Source: Alphaproteobacteria bacterium US3C007
GTDB lineage: Bacteria > Pseudomonadota > Alphaproteobacteria > Rhodobacterales > Rhodobacteraceae
Reading direction: 5' to 3'
NCBI GenBank assembly: GCA_034423775.1
Contig: CP139918.1
Location: forward strand, 2,604,001 to 2,668,000
DNA: 64,000 bases
Under the pieces are notes generated by a model. That model was given only the letters and a program-made list of their open reading frames with translations. It searched no databases and had not been told where the DNA came from. Made by a program: the position numbers and the translations under genes. Below are positions 26,763 to 35,404 of this stretch, one piece after another. Within the stretch, counting starts at the first letter, position 1. The number at the start of each line of letters is the position of its first letter.

Positions 26763-27179
26763 ATGTTAGCCCAAAAATTCGAAATCCAAGCCGCTTCCGC
26801 CACTCAAGAAACTGCCAGCATGCATAGTGGCGAGGGCACCCATTTGTTCACATCCGCCTCAGAGCCTTTTGGTCCGATGCAGGCGTATCTTGGAGAAGGT
26901 GTTGAAATGTTCACCTCTGCCTCAGCGCCCGCCAGCGCCCATGATACGCTTCACGGTGAAGCTGTTGAAATGTTCACCTCTGCTTCAGCCCCCGTAAACG
27001 CGAGAGATACGTTTCAAGGCGAGGGCGTTGAAATGTTTACCTCAGCCTCGTCTCCAGAGCATGCGAGCGATGCAATTCAGGGCGATAATGTGCATCTTTT
27101 CACCTCTGCCTCAGCTCCCAGCCAAAATTCAGATTTGGACAGTGGCAATGGTGTTCACTTATTCACGTCTGCATCGTGA
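26763..27179 (+). CDS. 138-residue protein with six FTSAS repeats; possible multi-core peptide precursor
   Basis: Family not recognised. After a 22-residue leader, six copies of an 11-residue motif G-x-x-[VT]-[EH]-[ML]-F-T-S-A-S occur with the phenylalanine at 29, 50, 71, 92, 113 and 134: exactly 21 residues apart. Between copies lies a 10-residue linker with proline always second and aspartate mostly seventh. The protein ends at the last serine of the sixth copy. It has no cysteine, no signal peptide and no membrane segment. FTSAS is encoded by different synonymous codons in different copies, so the peptide itself appears to be selected. ATG 26763 follows GAGAGG. Candidate roles: precursor cut into several 11-mers, scaffold of short binding motifs, or repeat structural protein. 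A 359-residue unknown follows. Confidence 0.8.
   Translation: MLAQKFEIQAASATQETASMHSGEGTHLFTSASEPFGPMQAYLGEGVEMFTSASAPASAHDTLHGEAVEMFTSASAPVNARDTFQGEGVEMFTSASSPEHASDAIQGDNVHLFTSASAPSQNSDLDSGNGVHLFTSAS
26829..27176 (+). repeat. 63-bp in-frame tandem repeat, 5.5 units
   Basis: Five full units of 21 codons starting at residues 23, 44, 65, 86 and 107, then an 11-codon half unit from 128 to the last residue. The first 11 codons of each unit are conserved and the last 10 vary. Third-position differences between units indicate old repeats held by protein-level selection and not a recent expansion. Confidence 0.9.
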
Positions 27180-27224
27180 AGGCCGTACGCATCGATTTTG
27201 CTCACCCACCCGAAATGCCCCATT

Positions 27225-27272
27225 AAAGAAGCCTCGCGACCTCACCTAACCAGATTAAAACGGGGCTTCTTT
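27225..27272 (+). terminator. long-loop inverted repeat between the repeat-protein gene and the 359-residue gene
   Basis: AAAGAAGCC (27225-27233) and GGCTTCTTT (27264-27272), a 9-bp perfect stem with a 30-base loop. The U-run is short and the loop long for a terminator, so partial termination or 3'-end protection of the upstream message is more likely. Either would make the small protein more abundant than the downstream one. Confidence 0.5.
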
Positions 27273-27301
27273 ATCTTCCTTGACCAAATAGGAGTAAGAA
27301 A

Positions 27302-28381
27302 ATGTCAAACATCATTAGCTTCCCGCAAAGGATCCGCCCCTTGGAAGAGGCTGGCCGTATTGGCATTTTAATAGATTGCTTTTGCAATCGCCGTCGCACC
27401 ACGGAGGATGTGTTTTGGCTGAAAGAAAACGCCGAACTGCTCAATTTGCTTGAAACCAGCAAGGTGACGCTGAACACCAGCGATTTAACCCATTACCAAA
27501 ATTTTTATGACAGTTTAGAGCATAGATTATGCTTTTTCCCGCAATATTATCGGTTCATCTTATCGCTTGCGCTTGATCTGGAAGCTTTGGGGCTTGGGCA
27601 GGGTAAATCTGCGAAGCTGTGCGAGTGGGTTGTAGACCACAATTTGGTGGGTGCGGAATTATCAGATTTGCAACGCGCAGAAGCGGCGCGTTTATTGAAA
27701 CGCGGTCTTGGCCGCGCACAGCGAGATGATCCGACCTTGGTTGACCGCTTACATGGTTTTATCGATCAATCCGAGACTTTTTCAATTCCGAATAAAAAGG
27801 CGGCGTATGAATTAACCCATATCGTTTTTTATCTGAGTGAATATGGGCGTAAAGACCCCGGTATCAGCGCCGATGCGGTCCGTTCATTGGAATTTGCAGG
27901 CTTGTTGGCGCTGCTGGATCACAACACGGACCTTCTTGCCGAGATTTGCATTGCGTTACGCTTTGCCGGCCAAACACCACCGTTGGGCTGGGAGGATTGG
28001 GTGTTCGAACAGCTGGCCGGGTTTAAGGCCGTAAAAACCGAGTTTCCCCGGAAAATTCTGCCGGGCGATGAATATCACAGTTATTTGATGTGCAGTTGGC
28101 TCGCGGCCTTATCAGGGACGCCGCTGTTTGAAGGCGCGAATGAGCCCGCCACCCTATCGTTTCACCCCGCGCCCAAACCGGTTTCAGCGCTGCGCGGAAT
28201 GTCCGAAAGTATTTTTCAAATGGACAATGCAAGAAGCGCTGATTGGTTTAAGATGCGTGGTACTTTGACTGTAGATTTATCGCCCCAAGCTTATCGTGAT
28301 CTGCAATTGGCCGAAGCTTCGAGCGATAAGTTTGATGAGTTTTTTCACGGCTTCGCGCGCTGCACGCCCGTTTTAAAATAA
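27302..28381 (+). CDS. uncharacterised 359-residue helical protein paired with the repeat protein
   Basis: Function unknown and family not recognised. No signal peptide or membrane segment; long stretches look helical and leucine-rich. A distinctive block Y-E-L-T-H-I-V-F-Y-L-S-E-Y-G lies at residues 169-182, with a G-W-E-D-W-V-F-E-Q-L helix about 55 residues later; His, Asp and Tyr in these could form an active or binding site. Two cysteines sit close together near the N-terminus (C26, C28). ATG 27302 has AGGAG eight bases upstream. It lies 122 bases after the repeat protein on the same strand, with nothing else between, which suggests a functional pair (inference). Confidence 0.75.
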   Translation: MSNIISFPQRIRPLEEAGRIGILIDCFCNRRRTTEDVFWLKENAELLNLLETSKVTLNTSDLTHYQNFYDSLEHRLCFFPQYYRFILSLALDLEALGLGQGKSAKLCEWVVDHNLVGAELSDLQRAEAARLLKRGLGRAQRDDPTLVDRLHGFIDQSETFSIPNKKAAYELTHIVFYLSEYGRKDPGISADAVRSLEFAGLLALLDHNTDLLAEICIALRFAGQTPPLGWEDWVFEQLAGFKAVKTEFPRKILPGDEYHSYLMCSWLAALSGTPLFEGANEPATLSFHPAPKPVSALRGMSESIFQMDNARSADWFKMRGTLTVDLSPQAYRDLQLAEASSDKFDEFFHGFARCTPVLK

Positions 28382-28414
28382 CCCGTTCCATATCCAGCCT
28401 TTTATGCAGGCCCG

Positions 28415-28442
28415 CGCAGAAAGCCCGAATAGGCTGTCTGCG
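28415..28442. terminator. hairpin in the convergent gap before erpA
   Basis: CGCAGA-A-AGCC, a 6-base loop, then GGCT-G-TCTGCG: ten pairs with one A/G mismatch, located between the convergent 359-residue gene and erpA. There is no clean U-run, so termination is plausible but not certain. Confidence 0.45.
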
Positions 28443-28487
28443 TCGGTCTGTTTGGTCGCTGGTTGAAATTGCGGGTTGTCACGCCGA

Positions 28488-28811
28488 TTACATTGAAAAG
28501 CTGGTTCCGCAGCCACAAGAGCTTGTGGCATTTGGGTTTTCAATGATGAAGCGAGCGCCGATTAATTCTTGTGAAAAATCGATAACTGCATTTTCCAAAA
28601 AGGGCAGCGACGCGCTGTCGATGATCACTTTTTCAGGGCCGCTGCCAAGCACAAGATCATCATCTTGGGCTGTATCCAGCTTGATCTCGTATTGAAATCC
28701 CGAGCATCCACCACCTTCAACGGCCACGCGTAAAGCTTGACCCTGCGCAGAGGCTTTGATTTCTGACAACCGAGAAAAAGCGCGTTCGGTGACTTTTGGG
28801 GGCAGGTTCAT
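28488..28811 (-). CDS. erpA: A-type iron-sulfur cluster insertion protein
   Basis: A 107-residue A-type carrier (ErpA/IscA/SufA family) that passes Fe-S clusters to apoproteins. The three conserved cysteines are C36 (G-G-G-C-S-G-F) and C99/C101 (S-C-G-C-G-T-S-F). I start at ATG 28811, which has GGAG upstream and gives the normal family length; the frame runs further back but would overlap dgt. It is divergent from dgt with 82 bases between. The symbol is by similarity to the ErpA type; IscA or SufA naming is possible. Confidence 0.88.
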   Translation of the reverse strand: MNLPPKVTERAFSRLSEIKASAQGQALRVAVEGGGCSGFQYEIKLDTAQDDDLVLGSGPEKVIIDSASLPFLENAVIDFSQELIGARFIIENPNATSSCGCGTSFSM

Positions 28812-28893
28812 TATGTTACTCTCCATCGAGGTGATCTGGCCGTACGATAAGAGTATAGGCATTCGCTTTGGATACGGCAAGAAAGGCAAACCG

Positions 28894-30081
28894 ATGGGTG
28901 AAAAATTTAGTTGTGATCCCGCGCAAAGCCGCGGGCGCCGGTTTGCAGAGGATAGCAGCACGTTTCGATCCTGCTTTCAGCGTGATCGCGACCGGATTGT
29001 GCATTGCAGCGCTTTTCGCCGCTTAAAGCATAAAACGCAGGTCTTTTTGGAACATGAGGGCGATTATTTTCGCACCCGCCTGACGCATTCGATCGAAGTT
29101 GCGCAGGTGGCGCGCACGATTGCGGGGGTTTTGGGTTTAAACGCGGAACTGACGGAAACGGTGGCGTTGGCGCATGATCTGGGGCATCCGCCATTTGGCC
29201 ATACGGGCGAAGAGGCTTTGGATGCATTGATGGCGCCTTTTGGGGGGTTTGATCATAACGCTCAAGCGGTTCGCATCGTCACAAATCTTGAACGCCATTA
29301 TGCCCAATTTGACGGGTTGAACCTAACCTGGGAAACGCTTGAGGGGATTGCCAAGCATAATGGACCGGTCACCGGAGCGTTGCATTACGCATTGGCGGAC
29401 TATAACCGCCTGCATGATTTAGAATTGTCTGGCTTTGCCAGCGCCGAGGCGCAGGTGGCCGCCTTGGCCGATGATATCGCCTATAACAACCATGATTTGC
29501 ATGATGGATTGCGTGCCGAACTGTTTTCAACCGATGAATTGGCGGATCTGCCAATGTTAAACAGCTGTTTTGCTGCGGTAGATGCAAAATACCCAAATTT
29601 GAATTATTATCGGCGCCGGCATGAAGCTCTGCGACGCTTCTTTGGAATATTGGTGGAAGATGTGATCGCTGTTTCGTCAGATAATTTGGCAGACTTAAAC
29701 CCACAAAACGTTGAAGATATCCGCCGCGCAGGGCGCCCAATGGTACAATTTTCACCAGCGGTTTGGACGGATTTGAAAGTTATCCGTCAATTTTTGTTTG
29801 AGCGTATGTATCGAGCGCCTAGCGTGGTGCTGGTGCGTCAAGAGGTGACAGAAACGCTGAATGATTTGTTTCCTTTATTTTTAGAGCGCACCGATTTGCT
29901 TCCAAAACAGTGGCGCAAGGATATTTTGGAGGCCACCGACGAAACCAAACGGGCCCGGCTTGTGGCCGATTATATCGCTGGCATGACGGACCGGTTTGCC
30001 CTGCAAGAACATGCGCGTTTGGTCACTGGGGCAACTCCAAGGCGAATTTCTGCGCTTTCAGGCGCATTGACGCGGCTGTAA
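28894..30081 (+). CDS. dgt: deoxyguanosinetriphosphate triphosphohydrolase-like protein
   Basis: A 395-residue HD-domain dNTPase that splits dGTP (or other dNTPs) to deoxynucleoside and triphosphate. The metal site is visible as R-L-T-H-S-I-E-V and A-H-D-L-G-H-P-P-F-G-H, with a downstream D-D-I-A-Y-N-N-H-D aspartate. I start at ATG 28894 (M-G-E-K-F-S-C-D-P), preceded by AAAGG; the frame extends upstream across the erpA leader but without family similarity. The gene ahead of argS is in the same direction, so they may be co-transcribed. Confidence 0.92.
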   Translation: MGEKFSCDPAQSRGRRFAEDSSTFRSCFQRDRDRIVHCSAFRRLKHKTQVFLEHEGDYFRTRLTHSIEVAQVARTIAGVLGLNAELTETVALAHDLGHPPFGHTGEEALDALMAPFGGFDHNAQAVRIVTNLERHYAQFDGLNLTWETLEGIAKHNGPVTGALHYALADYNRLHDLELSGFASAEAQVAALADDIAYNNHDLHDGLRAELFSTDELADLPMLNSCFAAVDAKYPNLNYYRRRHEALRRFFGILVEDVIAVSSDNLADLNPQNVEDIRRAGRPMVQFSPAVWTDLKVIRQFLFERMYRAPSVVLVRQEVTETLNDLFPLFLERTDLLPKQWRKDILEATDETKRARLVADYIAGMTDRFALQEHARLVTGATPRRISALSGALTRL

Positions 30082-30171
30082 ACGGGGCCAGAGCGCAGAT
30101 CCGCGGCGAAACAGCGATTGACCTAGCCGGAGCGCGTGCTACACCCCCGCCAAGACAGAGGAAGGCTTCAG

Positions 30172-31917
30172 ATGAACCTATTTCACGATATTCGACTTTT
30201 GGTTGTGCACGCGCTGGATCAAATGGTGGCAGCCGATCAGCTTCCGCAGGGCTTAAGCTATGCAAACGTCACCGTTGAGCCGCCCCGCGATCCGCTGCAT
30301 GGGGATATGGCCACCAATGCGGCGATGGTTTTGGCCAAGCCTTCGGGGCAATCGCCACGCGCCATCGCCGAAGCATTGGCGCCTCTGTTAAGGGCTGATC
30401 CAAGGATTGCCGGGGCAGATGTGGCGGGGCCAGGGTTTCTCAATCTGTCGCTTTGCACAAGTGTTTGGCAAGGGCTTGTGGGGCAGGTGCTGGAAAATGG
30501 CGCTGCCTATGGCCGCAGCGATTTGGGAAACAAACGGTCGGTAAATGTTGAATTTGTCAGCGCCAACCCCACGGGCCCGTTGCATGTGGGGCATACGCGT
30601 GGCGCCGTGTTTGGCGATGCGCTGGCCAATTTGTTAGATTATGCGGACTTTGATGTGACGCGCGAATATTATATCAATGATGGCGGCGCGCAGGTCGATG
30701 TTTTGGCGCGCTCGGTTTACTTGCGCTATCTCGAGGCGCATGGCCAAGAGGTTGCCTTTGAAGATGGCACATATCCGGGGGATTATTTGGTGCCTGTTGG
30801 TCAGGCGCTGAAAGATGAAGTTGGCGATGCCTATCTGGAGCAACCCGAAGATATTTGGCTGGCCGAAATTCGCGCCTTTGCCACCCAAGCGATGATGCAA
30901 TTGATCAAAGATGATCTGGCCGCGCTGGGCGTCACGATGGACAGTTTCTTCAGCGAAAAATCGCTTTATGGTACTGGAAAAATCGAAGCGGCAATCGAAA
31001 GTTTGCGCGCCAAAGGGTTGATCTATGAAGGCGTGCTTGAGCCCCCGAAAGGTAAAACGCCCGAAGATTGGGAGCCGCGTAAGCAAACGCTGTTCAAATC
31101 GACCGAACATGGCGATGACGTGGATCGCCCGGTAATGAAATCCGATGGCAGTTGGACCTATTTTGCCCCCGATATTGCCTATCATTATGATAAGGTCATG
31201 CGCGGCTATGATCAATTGATTGACGTGTTCGGCGCGGATCATGGTGGTTATGTCAAGCGGATGAAAGCGGCGGTATCGGCGTTATCGGATGCTCAAACGG
31301 GGTTTGATGTCAAACTGACGCAATTGGTCAAACTGTATAAAGACGGCGCGCCGTTCAAGATGTCAAAGCGCGCCGGAACTTTTGTGACACTTCGCGATGT
31401 GATTGATCAGGTGGGCGCAGAAGTGGCGCGGTTTGTCATGCTAACGCGCAAAAATGACGCGCCGCTTGATTTTGATTTTGACAAAGTCCTTGAACAATCC
31501 CGCGAAAATCCGGTGTTTTACGTGCAATATGCCCATGCGCGCGTGTGCAGTGTTTTGCGCCGCGCAACGGCGGCAGGGATCGCGGTTGACGATGCCACGT
31601 TGCTACGCGCCAATCTAAGCGGAATGGAACACCCCTCAGAATTGAGCGTCGCGCGCAAAATCGCCGAATGGCCGCGTTTGGTTGAGGTTGCAGCGAAAGG
31701 AAATGAGCCGCATCGGGTGGCCTTTTACCTTTATGAACTGTCGAGCGATCTGCACAGTCTTTGGAATAAAGGCAATGAAGTTGAAGCTCTGCGCTTTTTA
31801 CAGGAAGACAATCCTGCAGCATCGCAATCAAAAATCGCCCTCGCACGCGCCGTAGCGGTTGTTATTTCTGCCGGTCTTGGTATTCTAGGCGTAAATCCGG
31901 CAGAAGAAATGCGCTAG
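30172..31917 (+). CDS. argS: arginyl-tRNA synthetase
   Basis: Charges tRNA-Arg. The 581-residue class I synthetase has the HIGH-type H-V-G-H-T-R-G in [12 protein letters not shown], the K-M-S-K-R loop in [12 protein letters not shown], and the C-terminal DALR anticodon-binding region. I start at ATG 30172 with GGAAGG upstream; the slightly earlier frame opening is not supported. It is the first of argS-SPOR-nagZ-scpA-scpB, all on the plus strand with short gaps or overlaps. Confidence 0.96.
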   Translation: MNLFHDIRLLVVHALDQMVAADQLPQGLSYANVTVEPPRDPLHGDMATNAAMVLAKPSGQSPRAIAEALAPLLRADPRIAGADVAGPGFLNLSLCTSVWQGLVGQVLENGAAYGRSDLGNKRSVNVEFVSANPTGPLHVGHTRGAVFGDALANLLDYADFDVTREYYINDGGAQVDVLARSVYLRYLEAHGQEVAFEDGTYPGDYLVPVGQALKDEVGDAYLEQPEDIWLAEIRAFATQAMMQLIKDDLAALGVTMDSFFSEKSLYGTGKIEAAIESLRAKGLIYEGVLEPPKGKTPEDWEPRKQTLFKSTEHGDDVDRPVMKSDGSWTYFAPDIAYHYDKVMRGYDQLIDVFGADHGGYVKRMKAAVSALSDAQTGFDVKLTQLVKLYKDGAPFKMSKRAGTFVTLRDVIDQVGAEVARFVMLTRKNDAPLDFDFDKVLEQSRENPVFYVQYAHARVCSVLRRATAAGIAVDDATLLRANLSGMEHPSELSVARKIAEWPRLVEVAAKGNEPHRVAFYLYELSSDLHSLWNKGNEVEALRFLQEDNPAASQSKIALARAVAVVISAGLGILGVNPAEEMR

Positions 31918-31986
31918 AAAAGCCATCGCTGCCGGCGAGCAAAAGAGAGACCGGAGAGGCGTTTAGCGTTTTCATCGGAGGGCATA

Positions 31987-32910
31987 ATGGCAGAGTACGA
32001 GCATTTAGAGGCGCCGACCGCGCAGACCGACCAGCGCCCAGGATTGGGCGTGGGCATGTTTGCCAGCTGGATCGGGGCCGGGCTTAGCTTGGCTTTGGCG
32101 ATTGCCATTGGAATGTGGGCCTATCAAACAATCATGCGCGATGTCAGCGGTGTTCCGGTGATTAAGGCGTCTTCAGATCCGATGCGGGTGGCGCCGGAAA
32201 ATCCCGGCGGGCTTTCCGCGCAGAACAAAGGCCTATCGGTCAATCGGGTTGCAGAAGAAGTTGCCTCGAAAGCCCCCGATCAAGTGATGCTGGCGCCAAG
32301 CCCGGTTTCGTTGTCAGAAGATGATCTGGCGAGCGGGGCCTTACGGGCCCAAAATTCAGAAAATTCCGGCGTGGTTTTGAATGCGCCGATACCGCTTGAT
32401 ATTAACAATTTACCCGATGATCTTTTGAACGATAGCAGCGCACGCGACGGTATAGCATTACCGGCTGATGGTACGATACGAAAGCAATCAGACTCGATTG
32501 AAGACGCGCTGAAGCTTGCATTGCAGAACAATGAGAGCTCTGTGGGGCTGGCGCAAGCAATCCGGCCACCCAAACGCCCATCAAACCTGGCGCCCATCGG
32601 TTCAGCGCGCGCCGCGCAAGTGGCCTCAGTGCGTGATTTGAGCCCGTCGGATATCTCAGCAGGGTCAGCGTTGGTGCAATTGGGCGCGTTTGACAGTGAA
32701 GCGGTTGCGAAGGCCGAATGGCAGCGCTTGGACAAAAGGTTTTCAAGCTTTATGCGCGGGCGGGATCGTTTAATCGTGAAAGCCACCAGTGGCGGCCGCG
32801 ATTTTTATCGCCTGCGCGCTGTAGGATTTGCCGATATCGATGATGCAAAGCGCTTTTGTGCAACGATGGTGGCGGGCGATGTGGATTGTATTCCTATTCT
32901 TGCTCGGTGA
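31987..32910 (+). CDS. SPOR-domain membrane protein
   Basis: A 307-residue bitopic inner-membrane protein. One transmembrane helix lies at about residues 28-47 after a short cytoplasmic N-terminus, then a long low-complexity periplasmic linker, then a SPOR domain from about residue 229 to the end (A-L-V-Q-L-G-A-F; Y-R-L-R-A-V-G-F). SPOR domains bind denuded glycan strands and bring proteins to the division septum. ATG 31987 has GGAGGG upstream. The stop overlaps nagZ as TGATG, and nagZ also acts on murein, so the pairing makes sense. Confidence 0.9.
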   Translation: MAEYEHLEAPTAQTDQRPGLGVGMFASWIGAGLSLALAIAIGMWAYQTIMRDVSGVPVIKASSDPMRVAPENPGGLSAQNKGLSVNRVAEEVASKAPDQVMLAPSPVSLSEDDLASGALRAQNSENSGVVLNAPIPLDINNLPDDLLNDSSARDGIALPADGTIRKQSDSIEDALKLALQNNESSVGLAQAIRPPKRPSNLAPIGSARAAQVASVRDLSPSDISAGSALVQLGAFDSEAVAKAEWQRLDKRFSSFMRGRDRLIVKATSGGRDFYRLRAVGFADIDDAKRFCATMVAGDVDCIPILAR

Positions 32911-33881
32911 TGGCAGGCCAAGAACTCGAATTTGGTCCCTTTATTTTTGGCTGCGCAGGGCCGGTTCTTAATCCAGAAGAAGAACGTTTTTTTCAACGCG
33001 CCAATCCATTTGGATTCATCCTCTTTGCGCGAAATATCACCAGCGCCGATCAGTTGAAAACGCTCTGCGCATCCTTGCGCGCTGCCGTCGGTTGGCACGC
33101 GCCGATTTTGATCGATCAAGAAGGCGGGCGGGTTCAACGATTGCGCCCCCCCTTGGCGCGCGATTGGCCGCCACCGCTTGAAGATGGCCGCGATTTGCCG
33201 GCTGAACAGCGCGCCGCGCATATTCAAGACCGCTATCAAGCGATCGCACGAGAATTAAGCGGCTACGGGATTGATGTGAATTGCGCGCCCTGTCTGGATA
33301 TTGCGCGCGCTGAAACACATCCTATTTTGCAAAATCGTTGTTTTTCCAATGAGGCGGCACAGGTGGCTATGATGGGGGCTGCCGCGGCCCAGGGCTTGGC
33401 CGATGAATGCGTTTTGCCCGTTCTAAAACATATGCCTGGTCATGGCTTGGCGCGTGTTGATAGCCATTTGCAGCTGCCACGGGTGGGCGCGTCATTGGCC
33501 GAATTGCGCGATAATGATTTCAAGCCTTTTGCTGCTTTAAAAGACTGGCCAATGGCAATGAGTGCGCATGTGGTTTATGAGGTGATTGACGATCTTGCGG
33601 CTACAATTTCCCCAAAAATGATCACGTTAATCCGTGAAGAAATAGGGTTTGACGGCCTTTTGATGACGGATGATATCTCTATGGACGCGCTCGGGGGCAG
33701 CTTGGCAGAACGCAGCACGGCTGCTTTGGCCGCTGGCTGCGATGTGATTTTGCATTGTAATGGGGGGCTGGATGACATGCAACAAATCGCTGCGGCAAGC
33801 GGCGTTTTAAGCCCGGAGGGACAACGGCGTGCCTTCGCGGCCTTGCACAGACGCAGCGCACCCTTAGCCAAGGATGGTTGA
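32910..33881 (+). CDS. nagZ: beta-N-acetylhexosaminidase
   Basis: Family 3 glycosidase, 323 residues, which removes GlcNAc from anhydro-muropeptides in the cytoplasm during murein recycling. The signature K-H-M-P-G-H-G-L-A-R-V-D-S-H contains the NagZ-specific acid/base Asp-His pair, and M-T-D-D-I-S-M-D-A-L carries the nucleophile aspartate. I start at ATG 32910, whose A is the last base of the upstream stop; an earlier frame opening lies within the SPOR gene. It complements anmK at 15.7 kb in the same pathway. Confidence 0.94.
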   Translation: MAGQELEFGPFIFGCAGPVLNPEEERFFQRANPFGFILFARNITSADQLKTLCASLRAAVGWHAPILIDQEGGRVQRLRPPLARDWPPPLEDGRDLPAEQRAAHIQDRYQAIARELSGYGIDVNCAPCLDIARAETHPILQNRCFSNEAAQVAMMGAAAAQGLADECVLPVLKHMPGHGLARVDSHLQLPRVGASLAELRDNDFKPFAALKDWPMAMSAHVVYEVIDDLAATISPKMITLIREEIGFDGLLMTDDISMDALGGSLAERSTAALAAGCDVILHCNGGLDDMQQIAAASGVLSPEGQRRAFAALHRRSAPLAKDG

Positions 33882-33931
33882 CATCACCGCCGCCAATGCG
33901 CAGCTTGTGAGCGTAAGTTAGCAGGATCTTT

Positions 33932-34735
33932 ATGCAAAACCTATTCTCTCAAAGTAACGCCACGCTTTCGGTTGAAGACCGCCTCGCCGCGGAAGCTTTG
34001 ATCGTGGATGTGGATGGGTTTGAAGGGCCGTTAGATTTGTTGTTAACGCTGTCGCGCTCGCAGAAAGTGGATTTGATGAAAATCTCCATTTTGACCTTGG
34101 CGCGGCAATATCTGGCCTTTGTCGAGCGCGCCAAAACGTTGCGTTTAGAATTGGCGGCCGATTATCTTGTGATGGCGGCTTGGCTGGCTTTTTTGAAATC
34201 GCGGCTCTTGCTGCCGCCTGACCCTTCGGATGAAGCCCCCAGCGGGGAAGAGCTTGCCGCGCATTTGGCCTTTCAATTGGAGCGTTTGCAAGCCATGCGA
34301 GACGCGGCAGCGCGCTTAATGGCGCGGGATCAAAAGGGCCGCGATTTTTTTGTGCGCGGCCTGCCTGAGACCGTAGAGCGCGTTAAAAAAGTGAATTATA
34401 CGGCAACCTTATTGGATTTGATGCAAGCCTATTCGCGGATCCGCACGCGCGATGAATTCCGCCCCTTTGTGATGGATCGCAACAACGTGTTCACGATGGA
34501 AGAGGCGCTGGAACGCATGCATGGACTGATCGGATACGCGGCAAAATGGACGGATATCGCCAGTTATATCCCGAATGATTGGCTGGCTGACCCTCAGCGC
34601 CGGCGCGCCGCCACTGCCGCAACATTTGCGGCCACGCTCGAACTGGCCAAGGCCGGCCATGTTGAAATTCGGCAAGAAGAGAATTTTGCCGCGATTGAAT
34701 TAAGAAAGAAAGACGGAGCTGCAAATGACCTCTGA
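33932..34735 (+). CDS. scpA: segregation and condensation protein A
   Basis: Kleisin subunit that bridges the SMC dimer for chromosome compaction and segregation. The 267-residue protein contains the N-terminal block G-F-E-G-P-L-D-L-L-L-T-L and V-D-L-M-K-I-S-I, with the helical A-A-W-L-A-F-L-K-S-R-L-L-L-P motif. ATG 33932 has a short AGGAT site. Its stop lies 11 bases inside scpB, indicating coupled translation of the two partners. Confidence 0.94.
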   Translation: MQNLFSQSNATLSVEDRLAAEALIVDVDGFEGPLDLLLTLSRSQKVDLMKISILTLARQYLAFVERAKTLRLELAADYLVMAAWLAFLKSRLLLPPDPSDEAPSGEELAAHLAFQLERLQAMRDAAARLMARDQKGRDFFVRGLPETVERVKKVNYTATLLDLMQAYSRIRTRDEFRPFVMDRNNVFTMEEALERMHGLIGYAAKWTDIASYIPNDWLADPQRRRAATAATFAATLELAKAGHVEIRQEENFAAIELRKKDGAANDL

Positions 34736-35396
34736 TCTGAGTGATGACCACCCTTCAGAAAGTTTGTTCGAGGCCCCCCCGATGGGCGAGCAAGAGCGGA
34801 TGGTTGAGGCTATTTTATTTGCCAGTGCAGAGCCAATTACGGTGAAACAACTGAATGATCGCATGCCCCATGGTTGCGATTCTGCCGAGGCTTTGCTTCG
34901 GATAAGAAAACGCTACGAGGGGCGCGGGGTGCATGTTGTCAAAATTGGCGATGCCTGGGCCATTCGCACCGCCGCTGATCTTGGTTTTTTGATGCAAAAA
35001 GAAACCGTTGAAACCCGCAAGCTGAGCCGTGCGGCAATCGAAACCTTGGCGATTATATCCTATCATCAACCTGTCACGCGGGCGGAAATCGAGGAAATTC
35101 GCGGTGTCAGCGTTTCGCGGGGCACGGTTGATCAATTGCTCGAAATGGAATGGATTCGATTTGGGCGGCGGCGCATGACGCCGGGCCGGCCAACCACATT
35201 CGTGGTGACACCGCATTTCCTCGATCATTTTGGTTTGGAAAGCGCCCGTGACTTGCCCGGACTTAAAGAATTACGCGCCGCCGGATTGCTCGAAAGCCGG
35301 CCAGGCATGGGGCTTGATCCATCTGGTCCGTCAGAGGATGAGTATGACATGAGCGAAGAGCCCGAAGAGCAAAGCGAATTGTTCGAGGAAGAGTAA
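34725..35396 (+). CDS. scpB: segregation and condensation protein B
   Basis: Winged-helix dimer partner of ScpA in the SMC complex, 223 residues. Recognisable blocks are A-I-L-F-A-S-A-E-P-I-T and L-A-I-I-S-Y-H-Q-P-V-T-R-A-E-I-E-E-I-R-G-V. The C-terminus is a very acidic tail (E-E-P-E-E-Q-S-E-L-F-E-E-E). ATG 34725 follows ACGGAG. It overlaps scpA by 11 bases and ends nine bases before the convergent dcd gene stop. Confidence 0.94.
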   Translation: MTSDLSDDHPSESLFEAPPMGEQERMVEAILFASAEPITVKQLNDRMPHGCDSAEALLRIRKRYEGRGVHVVKIGDAWAIRTAADLGFLMQKETVETRKLSRAAIETLAIISYHQPVTRAEIEEIRGVSVSRGTVDQLLEMEWIRFGRRRMTPGRPTTFVVTPHFLDHFGLESARDLPGLKELRAAGLLESRPGMGLDPSGPSEDEYDMSEEPEEQSELFEEE

Positions 35397-35404
35397 TTCG
35401 CCGG

